DNA of 64,000 nucleotides, from positions 62,001 through 126,000 of the forward strand of contig JBBPTG010000022.1 of assembly GCA_038093975.1 (NCBI GenBank), read 5' to 3'. The stretch is from Chalciporus piperatus (taxonomy: Eukaryota; Basidiomycota; Agaricomycetes; Boletales; Boletaceae). The stretch's first letter is position 1. Each line of letters begins with the position of its first letter. Positions 1-10,748 of the stretch are shown here, one piece after another. Below the pieces are notes generated by a model. That model did not search any database. It had not been told where the DNA came from and was given only the letters and a program-made list of their open reading frames with translations. The position numbers were made by a program, and so were the translations under genes.

Positions 1-1079
1 GCACCATAGAGAAGGACAAAGTTGCTCAGGCTGCATACATGGCGAATCTGGAGAAGCAATACGAGTGGATTCGCGAAGAATGCCAGTAAGTTGTTGCCCT
101 CGTCTGCGTTGCGTTCATCTTTGCTCAAAGGATGGTAGGTCGTTTGGGAAGCCTGGCTCTCAGTATGACTTCCAATCGGTGGATATCCACGCGTTGAAAG
201 GGAAGGCGGACGACTTAGAGGGGAGACAACGTACGATGAAGAAAAAGGTCAACACTAAAGTCATGAATATGATCGAAACGTGAGTCGGCGTAATGACTTT
301 CTCCTATGCATTGTTCACCGTTCGGTATCAGAGTTGAGAAGAAGGAAGGCGATATCAAGCGGATGATGACAACTGTGTTGAAGGATAAGCAGAAAATTGA
401 AGACACCATTGCTGAGCTCGACCGTTATAAGCGTGATGCCCTTGAGAAGACTTGGGAGAAGGTCAACGGGTGCGCTCTTCCCAGTCTTATTGGACCGAAT
501 TGTTCGACTCACTATCTCGCAGAGACTTTGGTTCAATATTTGCCGAGCTACTGCCCGGTAACTTCGCGAAGCTACAGCCGCCAGAAGGCCAGGACTTGAT
601 GCAGGGTCTAGAGGTCAAGGTTCAGCTTGGAACCGTTTGGAAACAGAGCCTTACGGAGCTGAGTGGTGGACAACGGTACGTCACGGCCACCGACAAAGTT
701 CATCAACTCCTCACACACAGTTGTCTCAACCAGATCATTGATCGCTCTATCTCTCATAATGGCGCTGCTCCAATTCAAACCGGCTCCCATGTACATTTTG
801 GACGAGATCGATGCGGCCCTCGACTTGTCACATACCCAACACATTGGTCAACTGTTCAAAAACCGGTTCAAGGGCTCTCAATTCATCGTCGTGTCCTTGA
901 AAGAGGGTCTTTTCACCAACGCGAACGTCTTGTTCCGCACACGTTTCCGGGACGGCACTTCCATTGTGGAACGGACGGTTGATAGATCGGGGTCCTCGTT
1001 GTATAATAGCGGACAGCAAGGTAATGATCAGGGGAGCGCGGGAGGTCGGAGAGCACGGCGGACGGTCGCTGTATCTTAG
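1..1079 (+). CDS. SMC2: SMC2, condensin ATPase subunit, C-terminal part (5' truncated by window)
   Basis: This is the C-terminal portion of the condensin core ATPase SMC2, which compacts chromosomes in the nucleus. The first exon reads into the window from outside and ends at a GT donor near position 88. Later exons encode the [10 protein letters not shown] segment, a coiled-coil stretch ([10 protein letters not shown]...), the ABC signature LTELSGGQR, which is split by an intron at its Arg codon, and the Walker B/D-loop [12 protein letters not shown]. The C-terminal helix segment [14 protein letters not shown] follows, then a Gly/Arg-rich tail ending at TAG 1077-1079. The [13 protein letters not shown] and DEIDAALD motifs separate it from other ABC proteins, and the [10 protein letters not shown] context fits SMC2 better than SMC4. 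At least four exons are visible with short introns. Identification is secure; exact exon edges were read by eye. Confidence 0.93.
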
Positions 1080-1848
1080 GGTGTGGTACGTGTAGTCATC
1101 ATATTGCTTTCGTGTTCCGCTGTTCGGTGTTGTATTCTATGATATGTTTTGTACGAGTATCTTTGGACGAATTATAAGCTCAAGTCTTAGAGATGTCATC
1201 TCGAACTTCAAAGACTTCGAAGAGGAACTCGCCGAGGCAAACTTAGATTTCGTTTATAGTCAGAGCGAGATGGTGTCCTCATCCCAGAGCTGGATTCAGA
1301 GTCCCGAAGGCGTTTTGCAACAGTCATGTTGCGTCTGGATCTACATATAACAAATTTTTGTTTCTTTGAAAACCCGAAAGTTACTTATGCTTGTTCCACC
1401 ACAAAAAAGTGACAAAGACGGCGCCTTTTCAAGAGCATATTGTTGATTTGACACAGTTCACATTTCAGCCTTTCGGGGACACTCGTTGAGCCGGGAGGAT
1501 GGAATCCCCTCCTCATCCAAGCCCTCTGGGGCAGCTAGTAGTAGCCTTCTCCATCGTTCACTTGCTCTTTACCGACAACCACAATCGAACAGCTATCACT
1601 TTGCGTTCATACTTCGAGCATCGTGCGGGCCCTGAAATGATCGAGCTGCGTTCGGCGGTACAATCAATTGGGTCAAAATTGGGTTTGAAATCTCTACGCG
1701 GTGGACCCACTGATGTCCATAACAAGTACAATAAAGATGCAACTTTCGTCTTCCACGCTCGTCGATCATCGCTCGGTCCTGGAGGTTCGTCCTGTGTCCC
1801 CATCTCCTCCACTTTTACTCATTTCCACCCCTCCTCAGACCTACGACC
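1080..1848. other. Spacer: SMC2 3' flank and WD40 5' flank
   Basis: No convincing gene. From about 1634 onward the sequence (GAAATGATCGAGCTGCG...) matches the 5' flank of the three other WD40 copies at about 50.18, 56.78 and (inverted) 25.99 kb, so the leader or promoter of the WD40 family was duplicated together with its coding part. Positions 1080-1630 are unique in the window and hold nothing I recognise. Confidence 0.5.
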
Positions 1849-2381
1849 ATGGCAGACTCAGACGAAGAATCTGCAGAGAATAACCGCGGCGGCCCAAGCC
1901 CAATTTTCACCGCACCAGGACATGGCAAAGGGTGGACAAATTGCATAGCGTGGCTTCCGGATGACCGGATCATTACTGGCTCGAACGATGGCACCTTGCG
2001 GATATGGAATTTGTCTACCGGCACGCAAGAGGTTAGGTCGATGGTGCACCCGGGCCGGGGTCTGGTGGTTGGGGTCATCACCACAACAGATGGGCGAATT
2101 ATTTCATGTGCAACCGAGGATAAACGTCTAAGGGTATGGAACACGGACGCGGACGAACTCACTAACGGCCCGTGGTCGACCGAGGAATATGGTCCTGCTC
2201 ACCGCATGGCTTTGTCTCAAAATGAAGAGCTCCTCGCGAGCTATCACGAAAAAGGGATCGTCATATGGGAGATGGCAGGGACTATGCGAATCAGAAATTT
2301 CATCAGCCTCGACTTCATCCCAGGGTTTCAACATGATTCCCACTCAGCTTGTTTCTCTCCCGACGGCGATAAACTCGCAAT
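1849..2381 (+). pseudogene. WD40-repeat gene, copy D, truncated by an LTR
   Basis: This is the 5' part of the same WD40 family found at 23.9-25.8, 50.4-52.2 and 57.0-58.8 kb. It starts at MADSDEES and contains about four of the seven blades (GTLRIWNL, KRLRVWNT and GIVIWEMA ends). Homology to the other copies stops exactly after CTCGCAAT at 2381, where an LTR begins (TGTTACG). The reading frame then runs through LTR sequence to a stop at 2455-2457. The remaining blades and the C-terminal exons are absent on the far side of the retroelement, so this is not a simple insertion but an insertion plus deletion or rearrangement. It retains the family 5' flank and start context and could still be transcribed. 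The WD40 identification is firm and loss of function is very likely. Confidence 0.88.
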
Positions 2382-2848
2382 TGTTACGCTTGTACCGGGT
2401 AGGTCAAAGCGTAGACACAAAAGCCTAGTCAAAGACAGGGGTTTCAAGGTAGCCTAACGATGGGATGTCCACGTTAAGGCCTAGCGTCCGTTCAAGAGTG
2501 GGACGGTGACTCTCAGAGGGTTCAAGGAAGCGAGGAATGACCAAGCTAGATTGCGTAGGTCTAAGTTAAGGTTACAGGAGAAACTCGAGGATTTATATAA
2601 GTAGAGAAACGAGTTAAGGGCAGGCATGGAACCGGTTGGAATGTGTAAGAACAAGCTATGACGAATAGGAATGAGTCATGCTTGGTAAGAGTACGAGTCA
2701 GCAATGACGAAGTATGGAATGTGAAAGAACATCGAAGAACATCCGCTGACTAAAGCAAGCAAGAAATAAGAGGCCTAGGCAGGACTCGAACCAGCGACTA
2801 GGACTTAGTACAAGGTAATGAGAAAGGAAAGAATGAACGATCGTAACA
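2382..2848 (-). mobile_element. LTR of a Ty3/gypsy-type retrotransposon (3' LTR of a minus-strand element)
   Basis: The segment begins TGTTACG and ends CGTAACA, the inverted TG...CA termini expected of an LTR. On the minus strand it is preceded directly by a purine run (GGGGGTAA), a typical polypurine tract. It also contains a TATA-like TTATATAAAT (complement of about 2590-2600). The lower-coordinate end lies exactly at the break of WD40 copy D. A second LTR is not visible upstream of gag, so the element is incomplete. The boundary call rests on the termini and the tract, not on a second LTR copy. Confidence 0.72.
2782..2792 (-). promoter_or_regulatory. tRNA-type B box (GGTTCGAGTCC) inside the LTR
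   Basis: The minus strand reads GGTTCGAGTCC, which fits the RNA polymerase III B-box consensus GGTTCGANTCC and lies in a T-arm-like context. No A box or matching 5' acceptor half is seen upstream, so this is not a tRNA gene. It may be a remnant of tRNA sequence captured in the LTR or a chance match. Confidence 0.4.
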
Positions 2849-2863
2849 TTACCCCCGTATTAG
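2849..2863 (-). other. Polypurine tract adjoining the LTR
   Basis: The complement reads CTAATACGGGGGTAA immediately before the TGTTACG end of the LTR. This is the expected site for priming plus-strand DNA synthesis in a Ty3-like element, and it fixes the orientation of the element as minus strand. Confidence 0.6.
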
Positions 2864-2925
2864 AATCAAGTCATCGACGAAGATAAAAACTAGTCAAATG
2901 TTTAACCCGTAATGCCCTAGAACGG

Positions 2926-4026
2926 TCATATTTCCATATAGACATCGGCAATCCGGATCATCTCCCCCATGGAGCGGCGTCGTGAATCCTGCGTGATAAG
3001 TTCCACCTGGGATACGCTTGTGGCCTCTTTCCATGCTTTTCCACTTAAACCAATCTGTTGAGTAAGGTATAGTAGTCGCCCGATCCCCAAGGTTCCGTGA
3101 ACTGCGACCCCATCCCCGGGTACCCGGGTACAGCGGAAGCACGTGGGACACTGGTATACGGGACAGTGGATACGTATATGGCCCAGTCTGTGACATACGA
3201 AGCAGGCGTCATGGTACTGGGGATGTGAGGTGGATAGAGGTATGGTGCCAGTCCGTTGTCGCTGCGAGGTAATATGGTTGCGTTCTGCACGAAAGAACAC
3301 TGCCTCTTCTTCATCGTTCAAAGGGGAGCTAGATGCGGAAGGCGTCGACGAGGGGAGAGATGAGGTAGAAACTCCGATGACAGGGATGGGGGATTGAGCC
3401 GCAGAGGCGGACTCTCTGAGGTAACGGTCTAGGTTGTCCAGAAACTCCGGCATCCGTAGCTCGTAGAGAGCAATGCTGAGGTTGGTAATTAAATCACCGT
3501 GGATATTGCGGATGGAAGCAGCTTCTGAATGAGCTTGGTGAACCGTCGTCAGGGAAGGAGGAAGATTGGCGAGACGGGATGCTTGCAGGTAGGCACGGTA
3601 AAGGGCGAAGAGGGGTGACCCCAGATCAAGGTGGGCTCCGATGGGTACCGAGAGTCGTGAGTCTAGCAAGAATTGGGACATGCGATCCATAACGGCATTA
3701 TCCATCAACTCGTCGCGAAGACGATGGGCGGTGAGTGGTAGTTCAATGGGTAGGACTCTGACCGTGGGAGTAGCGGCAATATGCGTGGGGGCGTCTAGGT
3801 CTTCCTGCAAGATCGGCCATCCAGCGGAGTTTAATGGGAGACCGGTGGTATTCCATCCAGCCTCAGCGACGGTTGGGCTAGGGGGTTCTGGAGAGGAGGG
3901 ACGAATGGGTTGAATAGGTAGAGAACGAATAGGTAAGCCAGGGGGGTAAGTAGGAGAGGAAGAAGAACGGGACAGAGAAGAGATGGAAGACATAGTAGAG
4001 GACGAAGGGGTGGTAGGAGCGGACAT
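2926..4026 (-). CDS. Gag-like protein with CCHC-type zinc knuckle
   Basis: One uninterrupted 366-residue frame on the minus strand. The N-terminus is a Ser/Pro-rich disordered stretch (about residues 1-60), followed by a helical segment, a second Ser-rich linker (about 205-235) and a zinc knuckle CFVCHRLGHIRIHCPVYQC near residue 270. This architecture fits the nucleocapsid part of Gag from fungal Ty3-like elements. No protease, reverse transcriptase or integrase follows: the stop is about 60 nt from the polypurine tract and LTR. The element is therefore an internally deleted or gag-only derivative. A TATA-like TATAAAA lies about 100 nt upstream of the start at 4026. It could instead be a domesticated or independently expressed gag gene; the open frame is notable for a relic. 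Confidence 0.7.
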   Translation of the reverse strand: MSAPTTPSSSTMSSISSLSRSSSSPTYPPGLPIRSLPIQPIRPSSPEPPSPTVAEAGWNTTGLPLNSAGWPILQEDLDAPTHIAATPTVRVLPIELPLTAHRLRDELMDNAVMDRMSQFLLDSRLSVPIGAHLDLGSPLFALYRAYLQASRLANLPPSLTTVHQAHSEAASIRNIHGDLITNLSIALYELRMPEFLDNLDRYLRESASAAQSPIPVIGVSTSSLPSSTPSASSSPLNDEEEAVFFRAERNHITSQRQRTGTIPLSTSHPQYHDACFVCHRLGHIRIHCPVYQCPTCFRCTRVPGDGVAVHGTLGIGRLLYLTQQIGLSGKAWKEATSVSQVELITQDSRRRSMGEMIRIADVYMEI

Positions 4027-4241
4027 GGTCTTAGCGGCGGGTTTTGCGTCTGACAGAAGATGGGGATCTTGGGGAAGAGGGGAAGGCGGACGGGTGAGCT
4101 TTTTTATAGTTTTCTAGGACTTCTGTAGGGTGCGTTCGTTCACGCCGCTACTTATCGTCAGTGATCATCATCGGAGTCTTGTCACCAGTAATGCCTCTGT
4201 GGGTGTATTTGCCCATTGATCATAATAGTAGTACTATTAAA

Positions 4242-5653
4242 TCATACAAAGTTATGGACCATGATATCATCCGAGTCGGACACATAGCAAACCTCGCCAC
4301 TCCATGCATCAAATTGCATCTTGCTCCACAAGGGACAAACTGAACTGCTCGCATCCACAGAAAACGTTTGAATGGCAAAGTATTCTGCCGTGGCGGCGCC
4401 GATGCAGCACACACCACGTCCGAACCCATCCTCCGAACTTCCTACCTCGAACAAAGTCGCGTATTCGTCCGTCAAAGAGATCAGAGGAGTATATTGTGAC
4501 AGCGTGATCGTTCCAATTCTGGGAGAACTTGAAGCGGTTAGAGCGAGGTCTATGGCGCTGTACTCCGCTTGGCAGGACTCAGAGTCGGACCCATACGACC
4601 GGTAGCGATGAATCATGATTCGTATCTCTGTCGTCTGCACCCCTCCAACATTGGCGACCATATTCCTACGGAGGACCCATTCGGGTGATGCAATGGTCTT
4701 GCATATTCCTTCGTGTGTCATCCGTAACATCCCATCGTCCTCGGCAGTAGCACCGGACTCAACTTCCGATCCAGAGGGAAGGCGGAATGCCTGTATGTGG
4801 CTGTCCACATCCGTGACGGCGATGAAGACAGCAAGAATATGAGTGTCTGTTAAGAGGAATTTCGCGCGGCGGTTGTCATAACACGCCAAACGCTCAAGCA
4901 CATCCGGTGCCTTTGTTTCCAGTTGATTAAGTATAGCCAGACGGACGACGATGTACCAAACTTACCACGGTAGACATGAATGGCGGAAGATGGTATATCT
5001 TCTCCGTCGTCACGTCGAGCAGCGCGAATCTAAATTCTCCGTTCTCTGGCACGGAGGTTGCATAGATGCAGATGTATCGTGGACCAGCAGTCATATAGTC
5101 GGCTTCATCATGTCGTGGATATGAAAGCGGAATGGAAGCCTCTAGCGATAGTGATGAACAAAAGTGGCCAACGATCTTCAACAAGGTAGACATGGGTTTG
5201 AGGTTGCGATACACTATGGATGACTCGAAGGGTGTGATAAACCATGATCCCCATTGCGGGAAATGCCACTGATTCCCCCAGTCGCCAACTCTGGGGGATG
5301 TGCGAACAGCATCCAGGTGGAAGTTGCGAGCAGACCAAGGTTCCAACTTTGTAGATTGGACTAATACACACTCGAGGAACTTCAATCCCTCTTTGTCACC
5401 GGCACGTAAATATGGTCCTGGAGGTCGGGGAAGTGCTGCATTTTTGTATGCACGGATCCAAACCACGGGCTGGTATGTCACTGAATACAGTGTCTTGGAG
5501 ACCTAGAGCATCGAGTCGATGCGATTGGGCATCAGCGGTAATCAACATATCAACCACGCTTACCTGTCGAAGACGGATAATGTCCGGCGGCGAGAGAAAT
5601 GATACGATGAGAAGGAGAATATCTTCTGCAAGATCTGTGAACTCGTTCCGCAA
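4242..5653 (-). CDS. F-box domain protein
   Basis: Three exons on the minus strand. Exon 1 begins MRNEFTDLAEDILLLIVSFL at 5653, a typical N-terminal F-box, and ends at a GT donor after RLRQ at about 5564. Exon 2 starts near 5480 (PVVWIRAYKNA) and ends at about 4968 after FMSTV. Exon 3 starts near 4913 (APDVLERLACYDNRR) and ends with CYVSDSDDIMVHNFV at the stop. The C-terminal region of about 400 residues has no clear repeats and resembles the beta-rich substrate-recognition part of basidiomycete F-box families. F-box proteins act as substrate receptors of SCF ubiquitin ligases by binding Skp1. The substrate cannot be inferred. The gene follows the retroelement directly and is divergent from the phosphatase-like gene at 6034. 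Confidence 0.85.
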
Positions 5654-6033
5654 CAGTGCTCAAGTTGGGAAAGGACCTGAACCTTTTGGGCGTGCAAGGG
5701 TGTTCCAACCCGTTCAAACGAGAACCCAAGTTCGACCTAGTACGTGGAGGGTGAACGTTCGAGCGGCTGTCCTGACTCTTGGGTCTGCCTACGGAAGAAT
5801 AGGTCGCTCTATCGGTCTTCGTTTGTAACTTCCTGCTTGCCATGGTGACATACTTGACTTGCCCAGTGGCGATGATAAGTCAGTCCTTAGTTGCCTTTTT
5901 GAGAGTCCTACCAACTTGATGCTCCGGACGTACTGTGCCCTTTCCCAACTTCCTCTTGCAGGTTTTCGATCCAAGCTTTTATTGTTCCAGCGGTCGGAAG
6001 CCTTGCAGACCTCCGTGCGTATCCAAAAATTCA

Positions 6034-7753
6034 CGATGTCACAAGATCGTCAACGTTGGCGGGAATCCGCATCCTCCCACTGGCGGCCAGCATACGGAAA
6101 CAACTCCATCCCTTACGATGATTACGCCTCAAGACATTACACTCCATACCAGTCCAGCGTGGGGATCGCTGGGAGAAGTTTCAACTACTGGCGGGACGAC
6201 TCCGCGACGTTGAGTTACCCTCCCCGTTCATACCAGTCGTATCGACCAGATACCCACGATGAACGATGGCGCGGTGACAGTCGCTCGCGGCCTGGCGAGT
6301 CTTCCTATTCGAGAAGATCGCGAGATTCTGGACCTCGCAGTGAGCGGGAGTCGTGGAGGGACAGGAGTCCAACTCGTTCCCAACATACGTCGCGTCAACA
6401 CTACTCGACATATACCCCGTCGCCCTACCTCGTACCACCCACATTCCGTGAACAAGGTCCTCCCAGAGGACATATTGCGCCGTCAGAGCACCAAAAAGCC
6501 CCAAATCAACCACAGAGGAAGGCATTGCCTCCACCAAAGGAGTCTACCCCGCCCCCGCCCAAACCCAGTTCAGCCTACCTCGCACTCACTCACTCGCCTT
6601 CAGAGGTTCTAAGACACCCCACATCAGTCCGAAAACTACTCATCGTTGACCTCAATGGCACACTCCTTATTCGTTCTCAACACTCTGGAGCTCGCCCTCG
6701 TACTGGGACCGGTCTTAAATTACGTGCTGTACAGCCACGTCCATATATGCGGTCCTTCAGAGAATATCTTTTCTCTCCGAAGACAAAGGAATGGCTGGAT
6801 ATCATGGTATGGTCGTCCGCTCAGCCACACAGCGTGGAAGACATGGTGGACAAAGTGTTTGGGCCTTTCAAGACCGAACTAAAAGCAGTTTGGAACCGAA
6901 AGAGCCTTGGACTATCCGAAGAAGACTATCGTGAGTACCTCGACTCATTCCTCTGTCCAATGCTTCCTCTTGATTGTTGCAATGGCTTATCCTATACGTG
7001 CCCTGACTGGCGTTTTACACCATAGATCGGAAATCGCTCACCACGAAAGATCTTACGAAACCGTGGAAACTCCTCCCATTAGGTCTTAGCCCTGCGGAGT
7101 ATGATGGGAAGTCTTTACCTTCTTCACAATCTCAAATCATGCATTCGGCATCTACGACGCTTCTGCTCGACGACTCTCCTCATAAGGCAATACTTCAACC
7201 CTATAATCACGTATGCATAGCCGAATACGATAGCGCGAGGAGAAACCGCGATCTCCAATCGTTACAGGCGACCCGGGAGCCGAAGGAGGGCAAACGAAAG
7301 AAGAAGGATAGATCACACGATGAAGTCGAGGAGGCTTCGTCGACGCTCCCCCATGATGCTCCATCAGAGTCTATACCGGGAAGAGAACCCTTCGATGCGA
7401 CTCTATTGGGAGTCATCGGTGTGCTAGAGGCTATGAAAGTGCAGAGCAACATCGCAGGGTGGATTCGCAAAGGTGGATTGTGGGCTGGACTGGAGAGGTC
7501 GGCGGGAGGTCCATCGAATGCGGGGCAGCCCAGCACCAACAAGGCGTCTGGTGGCAAAACGGATCGGACTGCGGTTGTGCAAACTGGCAATGATGAAAGC
7601 AGTACGTCCGATCCTGCTGTGACGCCAGTAGAGGCACACTTGCAGACGGCGATGTGGTTCTCTGATTCAACCACTATGGCACATTGGGTGGCGCGGGGTC
7701 GAGAGACTTTGGAGGAGCTGGGGATTGACATGTCGCATGGTGTCACAGGGTGA
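6034..7753 (+). CDS. FCP1/NIF-type HAD phosphatase-like protein
   Basis: Two exons joined across an intron at about 6931-7024, giving LSEEDY followed by HRKSLTTKDLTKPW. The start at 6034 (MSQDRQRWRE) opens a long Arg/Ser/Tyr/Pro-rich disordered N-terminus of about 200 residues. A FCP1-homology HAD domain follows: motif I is KLLIVDLNGTLL, then YMRSFREYLF, the motif II region IMVWSSAQPHSV, and the late HAD motif LLDDSPHKAILQPYNH. Family members (PF03031) dephosphorylate proteins such as the RNA polymerase II CTD. The usual motif I is DxDxT, and here the second Asp is Asn (DLNGT), which removes the general acid/base. The C-terminus is a low-complexity linker and a short helical end. It may be a pseudophosphatase or adaptor with HAD fold. 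Confidence 0.87.
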
Positions 7754-7784
7754 TCGTCAGAGCATAGGTTAGATTATGGATTCG

Positions 7785-8240
7785 TTAATGGTGGTACCCT
7801 GTTGCAGAGACGGTAATGACGATAATACAAAACTGTACATTGAACAACTTCCGGTCATCGATCACTCGCTGAGGTACAAGGACGCAATACAGTCCAATGA
7901 CAAGTAGTACATCACGACGCTTCAGTCGTCTCAATTCGTTCAGGGCTTTGTGTATCTCGCTCGTTAGGTGGTCTCCTGGACAGAGCGTTACAAGAGGACA
8001 CGCTGTACGGCCGATTCGACTCTGTCGAGGAGCGTTCTGTGCGCTCTCTGGAGTCTGGAGTGAGCCCGCATTGGCTATGTGCGACTCGCGAGTCCAAGGA
8101 ACTTGGGTTTTCACGGAGGAGGACAGTGAGATGTTCAGCCGTTGAGCGTTAGGCTTACCTATATTCCGAGGAGGGCGGCCGATGTGGTGCAGAGATCTGA
8201 GAATGGAGGCTGCCACGAGGTGGGCGAGCGCTAACGTCAA
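7785..8240 (-). CDS. Uncharacterised small open frame
   Basis: A 151-codon frame lies antiparallel and downstream of the phosphatase-like gene. It starts MTLALAHLVAASILRSL and has a helical, Leu/Arg-rich middle (HKALNELRRLKRRDVLLVIGL). A possible GT donor after RPPRNI suggests the true gene may be spliced. No domain is recognised and there is no paralogue in the window to test it by conservation. It could be non-coding. Confidence 0.25.
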   Translation of the reverse strand: MTLALAHLVAASILRSLHHIGRPPRNIGKPNAQRLNISLSSSVKTQVPWTRESHIANAGSLQTPESAQNAPRQSRIGRTACPLVTLCPGDHLTSEIHKALNELRRLKRRDVLLVIGLYCVLVPQRVIDDRKLFNVQFCIIVITVSATGYHH

Positions 8241-8844
8241 GGCGATAACTTACAACCGAGTTTATCCCATCCTTCTCATCCCATGAGTCATGACTCAGTG
8301 GCAGTCACTCCACTACAGCGTATGGTCGACCCATTCGTGCCGAGTCCGTAGATAGATTTCTTCTGGTAAGGGTTCTGAGTTGCATGGCCACATCGTGACG
8401 CGTAGTAGTAGGTCAGTCCACTTTCATCGAGGAGGCAACAGGCTGACAGTCTCAGACCGACCGTCCAGATGACTGAAAAGTCTGTGTAACGCGACGGACG
8501 CTTTACTCGTGTCTGTCGGTTAATCGTGGACAACCCAACGATCTGGCAGAAACTTGACATTCGTCGCGAGTACCAACTCCACTTTGTTCCACTGTTGGTA
8601 AGTAACTCCTGACTCGGAGCTGGTTCTCATCACCTAAGGTCAACGTCGCAGCAGTGTGCTGCCCACACCGTCGTATATTTAGCAACAGGCGATTTCAAAT
8701 CGAACTTGTCATGATGTAGGACTCCCGGATGTAAGTATGATGTCGGGTTTCAGATATTTTAAACCAGACCGTCGATTGGATTTCGAAAAGACAGATCGTT
8801 CCGCAGCTTAGACGGGATCATCTCCCGTCCTTTCGATCTCGCTC
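8241..8844. other. Spacer without recognisable features
   Basis: About 600 nt between the small frame and the first GH105-like gene. I see no conserved frame, repeat or RNA gene; the last part must include the promoter of the hydrolase. Confidence 0.4.
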
Positions 8845-10477
8845 ATGATGCTACCGTCACCGTCATTCATTAACCCTGTCCTTTGTAGATGTCTTCAGAT
8901 CGCCGTTGTATTCTCCATCACATACACCTCAGCGTTCGCACAGAATCTAACCGATGCACAAATTTCGGTGGTGAATCAAAGACTTGCAGAAGGCACCAGT
9001 CATAGGTAAGTGTGTTGTTTCTGGAAGAATTGACAACCTTCTCATTGTTCTCCAAAGTTGGGAGTATGGCACGCGTTCTGAAGTCCTACTGGAGTACTAC
9101 GCTCCGAGCTACTCCGTCCTTTCTTCTTCCCCGGTCCCGCCGCCCCAACAAATACCTTCAAACCTGACAAGCGCTTTGAGCCCTGTGTTTTCGATAGCCC
9201 ACGCCATCGTCGCCAACCGCTCGGCCTCGAATGGTGGTATCACCGGTCCCCAACCACTCATTGCGGATTCGGCTGCGGGAGATCCAGCCAGTATTGGTGT
9301 GGCTGTCCTTATCGCGAATTTGACACATCAAACTGCGCAAGACGGACTCGATTACGCGGGCGCTGCCCGAGATCAGCTCGAGTTCTTGTTCCAAAAGGTA
9401 CCCCTAACCAAGGACGGAGCTATTTCTCATCGTATGGATCAGGTGCAACTCTGGTAAGCGGACAACGCTCCGGCTCACGATTTGACACATGCTACAACTA
9501 TTTCATGAACAGGGCTGATTTCGTTTACATGGTACCACCTTTTCTAGCGTACTATGGTGTCGTCACAGAGAATCTCACGCTGTTGGAAGAAGCACATAAT
9601 CAGATCCGGCTCTATCGTAACTACCTTCGGGATACTAAGGCTCACAATTTGTGGAAGCATATACAACTTGGCTCGTCTGGAACGGATAACGGCCACTGGT
9701 CCACTGGTAATGCCGAGAACTTCGTGATATCGAAGTGCATTCTGATGATGTGACATAGGGAACGCGTGGGCAGCAGCGGGGATGATCCGTGTACTCGGAA
9801 CGATCCAAAGATCTCAGTACGCGAACTCGCTCAAAGGCGAGCAGGTGGATCTCGCCAATTGGGTTCAGGAGATACACGGGGGGATGTACCGTAACATAGT
9901 GGGTTCTTTGCCAATTCGAATTGACCAATTTGACCGTGGTCACCAGGATTCCAGTGGGTTGTTCCACAATTACGCAGATGATTCGTCGACGTTCTTGGAT
10001 GCATCGTCGACCGCTCTACTTGCGAGCACGGTCTATCGCCTGTCTCTCCTTTGGAACGTTCATACGTACCTCCCTATGGCCGAGCGATCGCGCAAGAGCC
10101 TGTCATCCCCGTCTGGTGCACCAGTCGATACTTCCGTGCCAACCACTACTGCGAACGTTTCTATACTCACCGCACCCCCCACATCTACTGCAACGACTAC
10201 CTCCCCCACGGCATCCGCAACTCCGGGAACTCCTGGAATGCTGCATTTTACTGCAAACGGTTGGCTAACGCCCGTGGTTAACCCTTACGCATTCCCTTCT
10301 GAGGGACAAGACAGTCCGGAGGGCCAGGCTTTCGTCCTCTCTATGCAAGCCGCCTGGCGAGACTGGGTTGCCGACGGAGCCAAGGGTGCAAACAGCTCTC
10401 CGCGCAGCTCGAAGCTCAACTTGTTCGCCTTGGCAGCCGCATTCCTGGGAATCTTCGTAACCTGGTCATGCGTATAG
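8845..10477 (+). CDS. Secreted six-hairpin glycosidase (GH105/GH88-like), copy 1, with GPI-type C-terminus
   Basis: Five exons: 8845-9005, 9058-9453, 9513-9706, 9759-9898 and 9947-10477. The start was chosen from the tandem paralogue: MMLPSPSFINPV opens a signal peptide ending near SAFAQN. The body contains the paired-helix motifs expected of unsaturated glucuronyl/rhamnogalacturonyl hydrolases: WADFVYMVPPFLAYYG, GHWSTGNAWAAAGMIRVL and HNYADDSSTFLDASSTALL. Such enzymes cleave unsaturated uronic acid residues released by lyases from pectin or related polymers; a GH76-like role is less likely. Unlike copy 2, this protein has a Ser/Thr/Pro linker (about residues 390-430) and ends with a small-residue region followed by a hydrophobic tail (LFALAAAFLGIFVTWSCV), which suggests a GPI anchor. 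It lies about 1 kb upstream of its paralogue on the same strand. Confidence 0.75.
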
Positions 10478-10748
10478 GCTACCTCGATTTCAGATATCGC
10501 TTTCTCGTTTTCACCAAGTTACCCCCTTTCGGACCTGGTTGTTTTCCGAACTCATCTTTCTCTGGGACACGACTGCGCAATGTTTTCAGGGCATATGTTG
10601 TATCAGATATCGTATTGCTCTTACCAAAGTATACCCCTCCATCAAACGTTCCTTCACCCATGATCCATTCATGTTTGACGGTCATATTTCGTTGCCATTA
10701 CATTGATCAACTCCCTCGCATCTCTTTTTCTTCCGGTCACCCCTTTCA

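Noticed and set aside
2770..2830. tRNA gene on the minus strand around the B box
   Set aside because: Only the T-arm and a 3' acceptor-like stretch are present; no D-arm, anticodon arm or matching 5' acceptor can be folded.
7897..8145. Plus-strand frame opposite the small minus-strand frame at 7.8-8.2 kb
   Set aside because: No splice structure, domain or start context better than the minus-strand alternative; neither is strong.
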